Shown piece by piece: positions 8,356 through 16,934 of a stretch of 64,000 nucleotides of DNA; the first letter of the stretch is position 1, and every line of letters starts with the position of its first letter. The position numbers were made by a program, and so were the translations under genes. The stretch is from Methylomicrobium lacus_A (GTDB lineage Bacteria; Pseudomonadota; Gammaproteobacteria; Methylococcales; Methylomonadaceae), in the NCBI RefSeq assembly GCF_041897535.1, contig NZ_CP169217.1:1860001-1924000 (forward strand), read 5' to 3'. Under the pieces are notes generated by a model, which did not search any database, was not told where the DNA came from, and saw nothing but the letters and a program-made list of their open reading frames with translations.

Positions 8356-9030
8356 ATGAAACGTAATCTCCATATCAATAATGCCGGCGCCTACACGCCG
8401 GAAAACCGCACGCGCTGCATCGCCTTTCATGAAGCCGGCCACGCCGCCGCAATTTATTTGATCAACCGGGCGCGCGAAATACCTCCGCATTTATTCAGCC
8501 TCAGATTCAATGAAGCTAACGCGGATGCCTCCGCAGATTTTCATGCCGCTTATGAAAACTATATCGCCTGCGTGGAGGGTGGCCTCCTGCTGCATGGGTT
8601 GCCGTCGACTCTGGACGATCTGCAACATCTGCCGAGGGAGACCGGTCATGATTGGATTCAAACGCAGGAAGACCTGCTGAATGCCTTCGAAGCCGATGTG
8701 ATCAATCTATTCGCCGGCCCTTTGGCCGAAGCCAAATATGTCGCCGAAACCGATGGCGAAGTCTTTACGCACCGGCTGATCGACCCGCCCGCGCTCGGAA
8801 ATTACGGCGGCGCTTTCGACCTGGCGCTGATCGATGACTATTTAAGAAGTTATTCCGCCGATCACCGAGAACGCGACCACAAACTGCATCAATTACATCA
8901 GATAGCATTTAATTTCATAAATAATTATCATAATTGGCGAGCCATCTCCAAACTTGCGGACTATATACTCTCGTCCGGAAAGAATACGATTTGCTACGAG
9001 GAAGTCGCGGCGATTTTGGCAAGCAAGTGA
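8356..9030 (+). CDS. Stand-alone M41-like metalloprotease domain protein
   Basis: The 224-residue protein has a zinc-binding HEAGH motif at 25-29 in the context CIAFHEAGHAAAIY. Further on it has FAGPLAEAKY and GGAFDLALIDDYL. The latter pair resembles the GGR.AEE and the third zinc-ligand Asp region of FtsH (peptidase family M41). No AAA ATPase domain and no membrane segment are present. It therefore looks like the protease half of FtsH on its own. It is followed 153 nt later by a complete ftsH paralogue, which suggests a functional link, for example as a regulator, decoy or alternative subunit; this is inference. ATG 8356 is chosen over an upstream in-frame TTG at 8332 because it is preceded by a G-rich site. 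Confidence 0.7.
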   Translation: MKRNLHINNAGAYTPENRTRCIAFHEAGHAAAIYLINRAREIPPHLFSLRFNEANADASADFHAAYENYIACVEGGLLLHGLPSTLDDLQHLPRETGHDWIQTQEDLLNAFEADVINLFAGPLAEAKYVAETDGEVFTHRLIDPPALGNYGGAFDLALIDDYLRSYSADHRERDHKLHQLHQIAFNFINNYHNWRAISKLADYILSSGKNTICYEEVAAILASK

Positions 9031-9183
9031 AAAGTTCCTGTTTAGGCTTTTCAAATCGGCACATAAAAATAAAACGCAACATCAGGGCTACTTATTTTTC
9101 GATCATCAATACCGATTGATAAAAGCCCCGAGCCGGCTTACGCGGCTCTATCAGGATAAAACAACCCACCTCAGGAAAACCTC
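9031..9183. other. Short intergenic region with hairpin before ftsH
   Basis: A small hairpin, GAGCCG (9130-9135) facing CGGCTC (9143-9148), precedes the ribosome binding site (AGGA about 9172-9175) of the ftsH paralogue. There is no T-run, so it need not terminate transcription from the M41-like gene. Confidence 0.35.
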
Positions 9184-11127
9184 ATGGAAAAGCCCGAAAA
9201 TGATATAGTGAAATTATTGACTACCCTGCTAAGCCAATTTTTGCACGCGTTAAAAAGTTTCTTGGCGAGCATACTGAGTTTATTTTCCAACAAGAAGCCG
9301 CCGGTCGATCCTCATAAACCGGCGGACATCGACCCGAAGCAAAAAAAAATCATCTTTTTTGCGCTCGCCTTCATCCTGCTTCTGCTCGCGTTTAACAACT
9401 TGCAGGAAATCCGCCAGGGCGAAATGCCGTTCAGTCAGTTTCTGACGCTGGTGCAGGAAGGCAAGGTCGACAAAGTGGTCGTCTCCGAGCATTACATCAG
9501 CGGCGTGACCAAGCCCGAAAGCGGCGAAAGCGTCGGCAAACCGTTTATGACCGTGCCGCTCTGGCAAACCGATCTGGCCGAATTGCTGGCGAAAAACAAG
9601 GTCGACTTCGTGGTCAGAAGCGGCGACAACTGGCTGTCCAACCTGATCTTCAACTGGATCATTCCGATCTTTATCTTCGTGTTCATCTGGTCCTGGCTGC
9701 TCCGCCGCACGACCGCGGCCGGCCCGCAGTCGTTTCTGAATATCGGCAACAAAGCCCGCATCCATCAGGACACGCAGCCAAAAATCACCTTCAAGGACGT
9801 GGCCGGTGCGGACAGCGCCAAGCAGGAGCTGGGGGAATCGATCGACTTCCTGAAAAATCCGGAAAAGATTCAGAAGCTCGGCGGACGCATGCCGAAAGGC
9901 GTGCTGCTGGTCGGTCAGCCCGGCACCGGCAAGACCCTGCTCGCCCGTGCGGTTTCCGGCGAGGCGGGGGTGCCCTTCTTTAACATCAGCGCGTCCGAAT
10001 TTATCGAACTTTTCGTCGGCGTCGGTGCGGCGCGCGTGCGCGAATTGTTCGAGCAGGCACGCAGCAAGGCGCCGTGCATCATCTTCATCGACGAACTCGA
10101 TGCGATCGGCCGCTCGCGCGGCGGCCCGGCCGTGATGGGCGGACATGACGAGCGCGAACAAACGTTGAACCAACTGTTGACCGAGTTGGACGGGTTCGAT
10201 ACTTCGGTCGGCGTGGTGGTGATGGCGGCGACCAACCGCCCAGAAATCCTCGACAAGGCACTGCTGCGATCGGGCCGTTTCGATCGTCAGATCGTCGTCG
10301 ACAAGCCCGACTTGCGGGATCGCGTCGAAATCCTGAAGCTGCACACGCGCAATATGCCGCTCGCGAAGGACATCGATATTTCGGTGGTCGCCAAGCGCAC
10401 GCCTGGCTTGGTCGGCGCGGACCTCGCCAATATCGCGAACGAAGCCGCGATTATGGCGACCCGCAGCAGCCATAAGCAAGTCGAAATGCAGGACTTCGAA
10501 GCCGCGATCGATAGGATTCTGGCCGGCCCGGAAAAGAAAAACCGCGTGTTGAATACCGAGGAAAAGCGCCGCGTCGCCTACCACGAAGCCGGACACGCCC
10601 TGGTCGCCGAAATCGTACCGACCGGCCAGCCGGTGCATAAGATTTCGATCATTCCGCGCGGCGTCTCGGCGCTTGGCTTTACCTTGCAGTTGCCGGTCGA
10701 GGAGAAATTCCTCTCGACCGAAGACGAACTGAAGGATCAAATCGCTATCCTGCTCGGCGGCCGCATCGCAGAGGAAACGATTTTGGGCAGTATTTCGACC
10801 GGCGCGCAAAACGACCTCGAAAAAGCGACCGAAATCGCGCGCAACATGGTCTGCAGCCTCGGCATGAGCAAAAAACTCGGCCCCTTGGTTTACGGCAAGC
10901 GCCAGCAGTTACAGTTCTTGGACACCGAAGTTTCCGAATACCGTAACTACAGCGACATCACAGCGAGCCTGATCGATACCGAAATCAAAATGCTGGTCGA
11001 GGAAGGCGAAAGCCGGGCGCGCGAAATCCTGACCCAGAACCGGCCGATGCTCGAAAAACTGGCCAAACTGCTGCAGGAAAAAGAAGTGATCAACCGAGAA
11101 GAAGTGACCGCCCTGCTGGGCAAATAA
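9184..11127 (+). CDS. ftsH: ATP-dependent zinc metalloprotease FtsH (divergent paralogue)
   Basis: FtsH is an inner-membrane hexameric AAA+ protease that extracts and degrades membrane and unstable soluble proteins. The 647-residue protein has an N-terminal extension of about 50 residues containing a hydrophobic stretch (9-34). It then has membrane segments at about 55-70 and 152-173 flanking the periplasmic domain. Walker A is GQPGTGKT (244-251) and Walker B IIFIDELDA (299-307). The second region of homology is NRPEILDKALLRSGRFDR. The zinc motif is H467EAGH and the third-ligand region GAQNDLEKATE. The extension and the neighbourhood (M41-like gene, not rlmE/folP) suggest a second ftsH copy, not the housekeeping one. 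A strong terminator follows. Confidence 0.93.
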   Translation: MEKPENDIVKLLTTLLSQFLHALKSFLASILSLFSNKKPPVDPHKPADIDPKQKKIIFFALAFILLLLAFNNLQEIRQGEMPFSQFLTLVQEGKVDKVVVSEHYISGVTKPESGESVGKPFMTVPLWQTDLAELLAKNKVDFVVRSGDNWLSNLIFNWIIPIFIFVFIWSWLLRRTTAAGPQSFLNIGNKARIHQDTQPKITFKDVAGADSAKQELGESIDFLKNPEKIQKLGGRMPKGVLLVGQPGTGKTLLARAVSGEAGVPFFNISASEFIELFVGVGAARVRELFEQARSKAPCIIFIDELDAIGRSRGGPAVMGGHDEREQTLNQLLTELDGFDTSVGVVVMAATNRPEILDKALLRSGRFDRQIVVDKPDLRDRVEILKLHTRNMPLAKDIDISVVAKRTPGLVGADLANIANEAAIMATRSSHKQVEMQDFEAAIDRILAGPEKKNRVLNTEEKRRVAYHEAGHALVAEIVPTGQPVHKISIIPRGVSALGFTLQLPVEEKFLSTEDELKDQIAILLGGRIAEETILGSISTGAQNDLEKATEIARNMVCSLGMSKKLGPLVYGKRQQLQFLDTEVSEYRNYSDITASLIDTEIKMLVEEGESRAREILTQNRPMLEKLAKLLQEKEVINREEVTALLGK

Positions 11128-11141
11128 CTATCTCTATCCAC

Positions 11142-11180
11142 ACCCAAAGCGCCCGTGCAAACGACGCTTTGGGTCTTTTG
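11142..11180 (+). terminator. Rho-independent terminator after ftsH
   Basis: Positions 11142-11151 and 11165-11174 are exact inverted repeats (10 bp, ACCCAAAGCG with its complement). They are followed by a T-rich tract (CTTTTGGTTTT). The structure begins 15 nt after the ftsH stop codon and separates it from the convergent gene at 11184. Confidence 0.85.
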
Positions 11181-11183
11181 GTT

Positions 11184-11618
11184 TTAAGAACTACTGCATT
11201 TCCTCCCGTTCGTACCGCTGTTCGCCTCCAATGATGCATCCGAATGCACGCCGAAAACCGACTTAAGTGTGGCCGTAATCTGCTCCTTCGCATCCGGGCG
11301 TACTTTGACGTTTTCGCCATCGATCAGGAAAATTTTGTCACGGAGGCCAAATAACTTGCTATCCCAGCCGATACGATCCCGTCCAAACAAACGTAGCGGA
11401 GGCGGCAACAAGTCCCATAAGCGGTCGATCACATGCTGCTGGTATTTTTGATTATCGGTAATCTGCTGCCTACCGTATTTGGCCATCTCATAGCAAATCT
11501 GAAGGGCCTTCAGAGCTATCGAGTCTCCATGTTTATCCCAAATCTCCGCTGCCGCAGCTGTGGTCTTATTGACGAGCGTTGTCGAAGCTTCTTTAAATTT
11601 GCCTAAAAATCCAGACAT
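11184..11618 (-). CDS. Hypothetical protein, partner of GH19 gene
   Basis: I do not recognise this 144-residue protein. It has no signal peptide or membrane segment. It is helix-rich at the N-terminus (about 1-65) and has a C-terminal Ser/Asn/Gly-rich tail with KCSSS at the end. The middle holds LWDLLPPPLRLFGRDRIGWD, which could be a compact charged module. The start ATG at 11618 is followed by a normal coding pattern. It lies 74 nt downstream of the GH19 gene on the same strand, so it may be an accessory or immunity factor for that hydrolase; this is only suggested by position. Confidence 0.55.
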   Translation of the reverse strand: MSGFLGKFKEASTTLVNKTTAAAAEIWDKHGDSIALKALQICYEMAKYGRQQITDNQKYQQHVIDRLWDLLPPPLRLFGRDRIGWDSKLFGLRDKIFLIDGENVKVRPDAKEQITATLKSVFGVHSDASLEANSGTNGRKCSSS

Positions 11619-11692
11619 GATCTGCTTCTACCCTAGCTCGTTCAGTGTTGTATGATTCCCGAAATACGCATTGTCAGACGAAACAGCCGAAT

Positions 11693-12277
11693 TCATACCA
11701 GCACACTCTTCGCCAACGCATAAAATTTCTTCCGCTCATCGATGCCGTTTAACCCACCATTAATCGAAATACTGATGAACTCGACCGGAAAAACGTCATG
11801 AACAGCCCCTTTATATTTCTTCTTCAGAACATCGTTATCGGCTTGATTGGCTTGATCGTTCAACTGCCGACTAGCCCAAAATTCGCAGGCGCTCCAGACC
11901 GCATATTCCGGCTTTTCGAGCAATTCGGGGGAATTAATGAACAAATCATCTTGCCCTTTTTTGAGACCCAATTGTAAATAATTCGCGCGCCCGGTGGTTT
12001 GAAAGATGCCACGCCCCTTGAATCTGACGCCATCACCGGGTCGCGTATTGCCTAAATCCTTGCGTCCTTCATAGGCTTTGCCCGACGCATACTCCTGGAG
12101 CGTTCGAAAATGGTCGGTCTCGTGACAGGCCTGAGCCAAAAAATGCGCGTATTCGTGCGGCGTATCGATGTCGTAGCCAGGGCAGATCTTATTGATCCAA
12201 TCCGCCAGTTCGTCCATCAGCGGCGTGGGTTTCCCCGCAATGGCGGCCAAGTGATTTTCGGTAATGATGAAAGCCAT
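11693..12277 (-). CDS. GH19 family lysozyme/chitinase (endolysin-like)
   Basis: The 194-residue protein matches glycoside hydrolase family 19. FLAQACHETDHF contains the first catalytic Glu (E53). EYASGKAYEGRKDLGN carries the second acidic region, with E62 or E70 as candidate. Then come GDGVRFKGRG and TTGRANYLQLG of the substrate groove. There is no signal peptide, as in many phage endolysins, and no separate binding domain. I take ATG 12277 because GAGGAG lies just upstream; the reading frame stays open to 12484 but that part shows no family match. No holin or phage structural gene is adjacent. It could be a phage remnant or a self-standing peptidoglycan hydrolase. Confidence 0.82.
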   Translation of the reverse strand: MAFIITENHLAAIAGKPTPLMDELADWINKICPGYDIDTPHEYAHFLAQACHETDHFRTLQEYASGKAYEGRKDLGNTRPGDGVRFKGRGIFQTTGRANYLQLGLKKGQDDLFINSPELLEKPEYAVWSACEFWASRQLNDQANQADNDVLKKKYKGAVHDVFPVEFISISINGGLNGIDERKKFYALAKSVLV

Positions 12278-12634
12278 AAATAACTCCTCGAACAAAGCGA
12301 AATCAGTTGTCTTCTCGCCGGCGTCACATCCCGGCTTCAGTTGCTTTGAAAACCGTTGCGGCGGCCCTACAATGCCTCGGCTCATCACGCTGATTTCACT
12401 ATCAAATCCTCGGAAAGCCCATGCCTCTCGATAATGACTCCGGAGGCCGCTTTTCCATTTTCCGTCTGGATTTACCCCTAACAATCATGATCTAGATTTT
12501 TCCATGTTACTCCTTTTTATCCCGTTTACAAAAACAAACTTATGGCCGATTGTTTCCTAATCTAGGAGCCAAACCAAAAGTTCGTCAAATGCCGTTGCCG
12601 GCAGCGAACAGGCTGGGGTAAATGCATTAGCGCA
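12278..12634. other. Intergenic region between GH19 gene and multicopper oxidase
   Basis: About 357 bp without a convincing gene. On the minus strand AAGGAG at about 12508 precedes an ATG, but the frame closes after six codons. This may be a leader peptide-like leftover or the relic of a lost gene. The stretch 12485-12600 is AT-rich and could carry the promoter of the GH19 gene; I could not identify clear hexamers. Confidence 0.35.
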
Positions 12635-14050
12635 TCATTCGACCTTCAGCGTACTCATCATACCGGCTTCGGCATGTTCGAGAATGTGGCAGTGATTGGC
12701 CCATAGGCCTTTATCGAGCGGCACCAGGCCGACATCGACCGACTGCTTGGGACCGATCAGCAGCGTATCGCGCCAGAAGTTCTCCTGCGCGGGTTCGCCA
12801 TCTCTCGCCAGCACTTTGAAAAACTGGCCGTGCAGATGCATCGGATGCAGTCGGCCGGATTGATTGGTAAAGCGCAAGCGGCTGAACTTGCCGTAAGGCA
12901 AGGTCGCGGCGAGGTTTTCATGACCGGTCTTGCCGTCGATGCTCCAACTGATGCCGTAAGGGCCTCCGCGCTCGGCATCCAGGATAAACTCGTGCGCGAC
13001 CGGCACGGCAAGCGCCTCCGTCCACGCCGGAAAATGCGCGGCCTTCGGCGGCTCGAAAGCGGGCGTCTTGACCACCGTGTTCGCCTCCACATTCAAGAAG
13101 GCCAGGGTTTGCGGAGAACGTCCAAAGTGATTGGACACGGCCAGCGATTTTCCGGCCGCTTCTTTCGGTATCACCAGATCCAGATCGAGGCGGTTGCCGG
13201 GCGCCAGGTTGAACTGTGCCAAAGGAAACGGCGCGCCGGCCAGCATGCCGTCAACAGCGATCACCTTAGGCGACAAGCCGTCGAACGTCGGCGAAAACAC
13301 GCGGCCATTGGCGGCATTGATCAGCCTGATCCGCAGCCTTTCGCCGGCCTTGACCGGGATCGACGGCAAATATCTGCCGTTCACGGACGCGACATTGCCC
13401 CAGCGTCCGTCATGCGCCAGATCATGCCCGGTCACGAACTGGTCATAGATGCTGGCGCCGTTCTCGAACAACCAGTCGTCCAGCACCCAGACCAGATCCT
13501 GCGAATAGCGTGGCTCCTTCGGGTCTTCCACGATCAACGCGCCCTGGAGGCCGCGCTCGATCTGTTCGGGCGAATTCAAATGCGGATGAAACCAGAAAGT
13601 GCCGGGATCTTTCGGCGTAAATTGATAGGTAAAACTGCCGCCGGCTTCGATCGGCGGCTGCGTGACGCCGGGGACGCCGTCCATCGCATTCGGCACCCTG
13701 ATCCCATGCCAATGCATCGTGGTCGACTGTGTCAGCTTATTCGTCAGTTTGACCTTGACCGTTTCACCGAGCTTGATGCGCAGCACCGGCCCCGGCACGG
13801 TGCCGTTATAGGCCCAGACCGCAGTCCGATACGGCGGCACGACGCCCCATTCGGCCGGCGCGGCGGTCAACTCGAAACTTCTGACCTGGCCGGTCGATTC
13901 AGGATTTTCGCGGTACGCGCCCTTGAACTCCTGCTCCAGTTGCTGCGCGAGAACGCCGGTATCCGGCATAGGCTTTCCGGCAACGAATGCCGGCAAAAAA
14001 GCCAGTCCCATCAGCAGGGCACCTGTTAGCGTGCGTGAGAATTTGATCAT
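12635..14050 (-). CDS. Periplasmic multicopper oxidase
   Basis: The 471-residue protein starts with a signal peptide (residues 1-25, ending AFVAG) and so should be exported. All copper-binding motifs are present: HWHG at 113-116, HPH at 155-157, HPMHLHG at 402-408 and HCHILEH at 453-459, with Met464 as the probable axial ligand of the type 1 copper. The three-cupredoxin layout and size fit the CueO/CopA/laccase group. Such enzymes oxidise Cu(I), Mn(II), Fe(II) or phenols with reduction of O2 to water. There is no Met-rich insert like that of CueO and no copper pump nearby, so the substrate is open. It has its own probable extended -10 promoter at 14096-14104. Confidence 0.9.
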   Translation of the reverse strand: MIKFSRTLTGALLMGLAFLPAFVAGKPMPDTGVLAQQLEQEFKGAYRENPESTGQVRSFELTAAPAEWGVVPPYRTAVWAYNGTVPGPVLRIKLGETVKVKLTNKLTQSTTMHWHGIRVPNAMDGVPGVTQPPIEAGGSFTYQFTPKDPGTFWFHPHLNSPEQIERGLQGALIVEDPKEPRYSQDLVWVLDDWLFENGASIYDQFVTGHDLAHDGRWGNVASVNGRYLPSIPVKAGERLRIRLINAANGRVFSPTFDGLSPKVIAVDGMLAGAPFPLAQFNLAPGNRLDLDLVIPKEAAGKSLAVSNHFGRSPQTLAFLNVEANTVVKTPAFEPPKAAHFPAWTEALAVPVAHEFILDAERGGPYGISWSIDGKTGHENLAATLPYGKFSRLRFTNQSGRLHPMHLHGQFFKVLARDGEPAQENFWRDTLLIGPKQSVDVGLVPLDKGLWANHCHILEHAEAGMMSTLKVE

Positions 14051-14095
14051 TTCGCTGTGTAGTTTGGAAATATCGCAGGTTGCGGCTATTCCGGT

Positions 14096-14104
14096 ATTTT
14101 AGCA
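14096..14104 (-). promoter_or_regulatory. Possible extended -10 promoter of the multicopper oxidase gene
   Basis: On the minus strand the sequence TGCTAAAAT provides a TGn-extended -10 about 46 nt before the ATG. No good -35 is visible. Confidence 0.4.
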
Positions 14105-14254
14105 GAATGAAATGGACCGATGCGGTTAGGTTCCCGGCCCCGCTGAAAACAAACAGGATGAATTTGAGCGAACGCTGGCAAGTCCAATCAGCAGATGCAC
14201 GCCCGGTTCCAAACCTTGCCTGCCGAAGCTGTCGATTAGCCAACAGGAGCCAAC

Positions 14255-14551
14255 ATGACAGACAATTCCGATTCACCCGCACCGTACAAATGGTCCGCCA
14301 AAGTCACCCGCGAAAGCAATGCGCTGAGCCTCGAACAAGGCGTCTTCACCTGGAAAGATCCGCAGCGCATCGCCGAATCGCTACGGGATTCGGCCGAAGC
14401 CAGTTCCCGCCGCAAGGCCGAGCCGTTCCGCTCGGCGATGTCGATGCTGGTGTTTTACATCAACCGCGCCGGCAAGAATCTGGATCCGGAACAGCGGCAA
14501 ATTCTCGAACAGGCCAAACAGGCGTTGCGCGAGTTATACAAAAAAAAATGA
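14255..14551 (+). CDS. DUF3175 family protein
   Basis: The 98-residue protein has the characteristic start KWSAKVTRESNALSLEQGVF followed by TWKDPQRIAESLRDSAE and ends with a basic Lys tail. This matches DUF3175, a small cytoplasmic family of unknown function. AGGAG at 14245-14249 precedes the ATG at a good distance. The gene stands alone between two genes on the opposite strand. Confidence 0.8.
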   Translation: MTDNSDSPAPYKWSAKVTRESNALSLEQGVFTWKDPQRIAESLRDSAEASSRRKAEPFRSAMSMLVFYINRAGKNLDPEQRQILEQAKQALRELYKKK

Positions 14552-14656
14552 CGGGCATCGGAGAAAACATTTCTCCTTGTTTATCACTGCCATAGCGATA
14601 GTTTCGTATCACTACTAAATAACAGAACAATTGATTCGCCGGGTCAAAAGAAGCGT

Positions 14657-15436
14657 TTACTTATTTTCGTCCTTGCCCAATTCCGCAAACAGATTGAAAA
14701 ATTGCTTGGCCGTCCTGCCGCTTTTCGCGGCGCGATTTTGCGCGAAATCCATCGCCTCTTGATGCAAAACCTCACGGTCGCCGTCATAAGCCGGGAAATA
14801 GCTGTCCACGATAGCCAGGTAGGTCTGCGTCGAATGCGGATAAAACGCCAGCCATAGCCCGAAACGGTCCGAAAGCGAAATCAGTTCCTCGACCGTATCG
14901 GAATAATGCACCTCGTCATCCACCAAACGGGTATCAAGATTGTCGCGCATCCGCTCCGGCAGCAAATGCCGGCGATTCGACGTCGCATACACCAGCACAT
15001 TCTCCGGCGGCAGTTCGATCGAGCCTTCGAGCACGCTTTTCAGCGACTTGTACCGGCTGTCCTGGGTTTCGAACGACAGATCGTCGCAATAAATGACGAA
15101 GCGCTGCGGCTGCTCGCGGATTTCATCGACGATCTCCGGCAGATACACCAGATCCTGTTTATCCACTTCAATGATGCGAAGGCCCGCCTCCCGATATTCG
15201 TTCAATAGCGCCTTGATCAGCGACGACTTGCCGGTGCCTCTGGCGCCCCAAAGCAAGGCATTATTGGCCGGCTTGCCGGACAGGAAGCGTTCGGTATTCT
15301 CGCTCAATTGCGCTTTCTGTTTATCGATGCCGACCAAATCCCCGAGCCCGATCGCATCCAGGCGCGCGACCGGACGCAAATAGCCCTTGTGCTGCCGCCA
15401 TACCGCGGCGTAAGTCGTGTGCCAATCGATGCTCAT
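14657..15436 (-). CDS. DUF815 family P-loop ATPase
   Basis: The 259-residue protein has Walker A GARGTGKS at 64-71, a Walker B region FVIYCDDLSFE around D118-D119, and an ATSNRRHLLPERM sensor segment followed by DNLDTRLVDDEVH. This layout is that of DUF815, AAA-like ATPases related to the loader/helicase-assisting group. Their biological role is not established. It follows fbp on the same strand with a gap of 46 nt and may be cotranscribed with it. Confidence 0.85.
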   Translation of the reverse strand: MSIDWHTTYAAVWRQHKGYLRPVARLDAIGLGDLVGIDKQKAQLSENTERFLSGKPANNALLWGARGTGKSSLIKALLNEYREAGLRIIEVDKQDLVYLPEIVDEIREQPQRFVIYCDDLSFETQDSRYKSLKSVLEGSIELPPENVLVYATSNRRHLLPERMRDNLDTRLVDDEVHYSDTVEELISLSDRFGLWLAFYPHSTQTYLAIVDSYFPAYDGDREVLHQEAMDFAQNRAAKSGRTAKQFFNLFAELGKDENK

Positions 15437-15482
15437 GATGTCCTCGAAACGGAATGCTACTAACGGGGCAATGTCGTCTCTA

Positions 15483-16487
15483 TCAACTTTCCAGATGATA
15501 TTTGACGACGCGCTCCACCTCGTTTTTCGAACCCAATATCACCGGCACGCGCTGATGCAGGCTTTCCGGCTTCACGTCGAGCATGCGTTCGCGGCCGGTC
15601 GAGCAGGCGCCACCGGCCTGTTCTACGATGAAGGCGACCGGGTTGGCCTCGTACATCAATCGCAATCGGCAAGGCTTCTTGGGATCGCGGGTGTCGTAAG
15701 GATACATGAAGATGCCGCCGCGGGTCAGGATGCGGTAGACCTCCGCGACCAAGGATGCGATCCAGCGCATGTTGAAGTTCTTGCCGCGCGGACCGTCCTT
15801 GCCCTGCACGCATTCGTCGATATAGCGCCTGACCGGCTCTTCCCAGAAACGCTGGTTGGACATATTGATCGCAAACTCGCTGGTATCTTCGGGGATCGTC
15901 ATGTTGCGGTGGGTCAGGATGAATTCGCCGATGTCCTGATCCAGGGTAAAGCCGTTCACGCCGTGGCCTGTGGTCAGCACCATCATCGTCGAAGGACCGT
16001 ACAATACGAAGCCCGCGCAAACCTGTTCCGCGCCCTTGCGCAGAAAATCCTCGGGCTCGGGGTCGACGCCTTCGCGGCAGCGCAGGATCGAAAAGATCGT
16101 GCCGACGGTCAGGTTGATATCGATGTTGGACGAGCCGTCCAGAGGGTCGAACAGCACCAGGTATTTGCCTTTCGGGTACTGTGCGGGAATCTTGATCGGC
16201 TCGTCGACTTCTTCGGACACCATGCCGGCCAAGTGTCCGGTCCAGTCCAGCGCCCCCACCATGATCTCGTTGGTGATGATGTCGAGCTTTTTCTGCACCT
16301 CGCCTTGCACGTTTTCCGATTCGGCGCTGCCGAGCACCCCGATCAAATCGCCGCGATTGACGATGTGCGAAATCTGCTTGCAGGCGGTGACGATATCGTT
16401 CAGCAGCAGCGTAAAGGTTCCGGAAGTGCCCGGATATTCGCGCTGCTGCTCGATCAGGAATTGGGTCATCGTGACTTTGTTGGCCAT
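15483..16487 (-). CDS. fbp: Class I fructose-1,6-bisphosphatase
   Basis: This cytoplasmic enzyme hydrolyses fructose 1,6-bisphosphate to fructose 6-phosphate in gluconeogenesis and, in autotrophs or methylotrophs, in sugar phosphate recycling. The 334-residue length is close to the 332 of E. coli Fbp. The metal-binding motif DPLDGSSNIDINLTVGTIFS is near residue 115. The substrate-binding region GGIFMYPYDTRDPKKPCRLRL lies near 245. Both are intact. The N-terminus (MTQFLIEQQRE) is standard. A perfect TATAAT lies about 40 nt upstream. The DUF815 ATPase gene follows. Confidence 0.96.
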   Translation of the reverse strand: MANKVTMTQFLIEQQREYPGTSGTFTLLLNDIVTACKQISHIVNRGDLIGVLGSAESENVQGEVQKKLDIITNEIMVGALDWTGHLAGMVSEEVDEPIKIPAQYPKGKYLVLFDPLDGSSNIDINLTVGTIFSILRCREGVDPEPEDFLRKGAEQVCAGFVLYGPSTMMVLTTGHGVNGFTLDQDIGEFILTHRNMTIPEDTSEFAINMSNQRFWEEPVRRYIDECVQGKDGPRGKNFNMRWIASLVAEVYRILTRGGIFMYPYDTRDPKKPCRLRLMYEANPVAFIVEQAGGACSTGRERMLDVKPESLHQRVPVILGSKNEVERVVKYHLES

Positions 16488-16526
16488 GGACTGTGCGGTC
16501 TCCGTAGTGGTTCGATTTTTTACGCC

Positions 16527-16532
16527 ATTATA
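16527..16532 (-). promoter_or_regulatory. Probable -10 element of fbp promoter
   Basis: A perfect TATAAT on the minus strand lies 39 nt before the fbp start codon. The corresponding -35 region is poorly conserved, which may point to an activator. Confidence 0.45.
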
Positions 16533-16603
16533 CCCGCACGGCGCGCGTTATTGCGCCCTAATTCCCAGCCCGTGGCGCCTTGCAAGCAAATTGTCGCGCC
16601 AGT

Positions 16604-16631
16604 TTTACAAACGCCAATTTTGTGTTATATT
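16604..16631 (+). promoter_or_regulatory. Sigma70 promoter of feoABC
   Basis: -35 TTTACA (16604-16609) and -10 TATATT (16626-16631) are separated by 16 nt. The predicted start point near 16638 falls immediately before the Fur box at 16639-16657, as expected for iron repression. Confidence 0.7.
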
Positions 16632-16638
16632 CACTATG

Positions 16639-16657
16639 AATGAGAATGATTATTGAT
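16639..16657 (+). promoter_or_regulatory. Fur box upstream of feoA
   Basis: The 19-bp AATGAGAATGATTATTGAT closely matches the Fur consensus (GATAATGATAATCATTATC); its 7-1-7 core TGAGAATGATTATTG is an imperfect inverted repeat. It lies just downstream of the -10 of the feo promoter, where Fur-Fe(II) would block transcription in iron-replete cells. Confidence 0.8.
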
Positions 16658-16700
16658 ACCCTAGTCAATTCAGTACACAGTTTACTTTGAAGGCCAATTT

Positions 16701-16934
16701 ATGTTGATTGACTTGAAAAAACTTGCCGTCGGCGATTTGGCGAAAATCGTCGGTTTCGACAAAACGGGCAAAGCCTACCGCAAGCGCCTGCTGGCGATGG
16801 GGCTGACCCCCGGCACCCAATTCAGCGTCACCCGCTTCGCGCCGATGGGCGATCCGGTCGAGATCAGGCTGCGCGGTTTTTCCCTGACCTTGCGTAAAGA
16901 CGAAGCCGCGGTACTCCAAATCGAGAAGATTTGA
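16701..16934 (+). CDS. feoA: Ferrous iron transport protein A
   Basis: The 77-residue SH3-like protein has the FeoA pattern: a short N-terminal helix (LKKLAVGDLAKIVGF), then LLAMGLTPGTQFSV and GDPVEIRLRGFSLTLRKDEA. FeoA interacts with FeoB at the cytoplasmic face and is needed for Fe(II) uptake. It is the first gene of the feoABC operon; its stop codon overlaps the feoB start by 1 nt (TGATG). A promoter and Fur box lie upstream. Confidence 0.95.
   Translation: MLIDLKKLAVGDLAKIVGFDKTGKAYRKRLLAMGLTPGTQFSVTRFAPMGDPVEIRLRGFSLTLRKDEAAVLQIEKI

Noticed and set aside
11693..12277. Prophage
   Set aside because: Only one lysis-type gene is present; no integrase, terminase, capsid, tail or attachment sites were seen around it.
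12278..12484. N-terminal extension of the GH19 frame
   Set aside because: The extra 69 codons match no GH19 protein and lack a ribosome binding site, while GAGGAG precedes ATG 12277.
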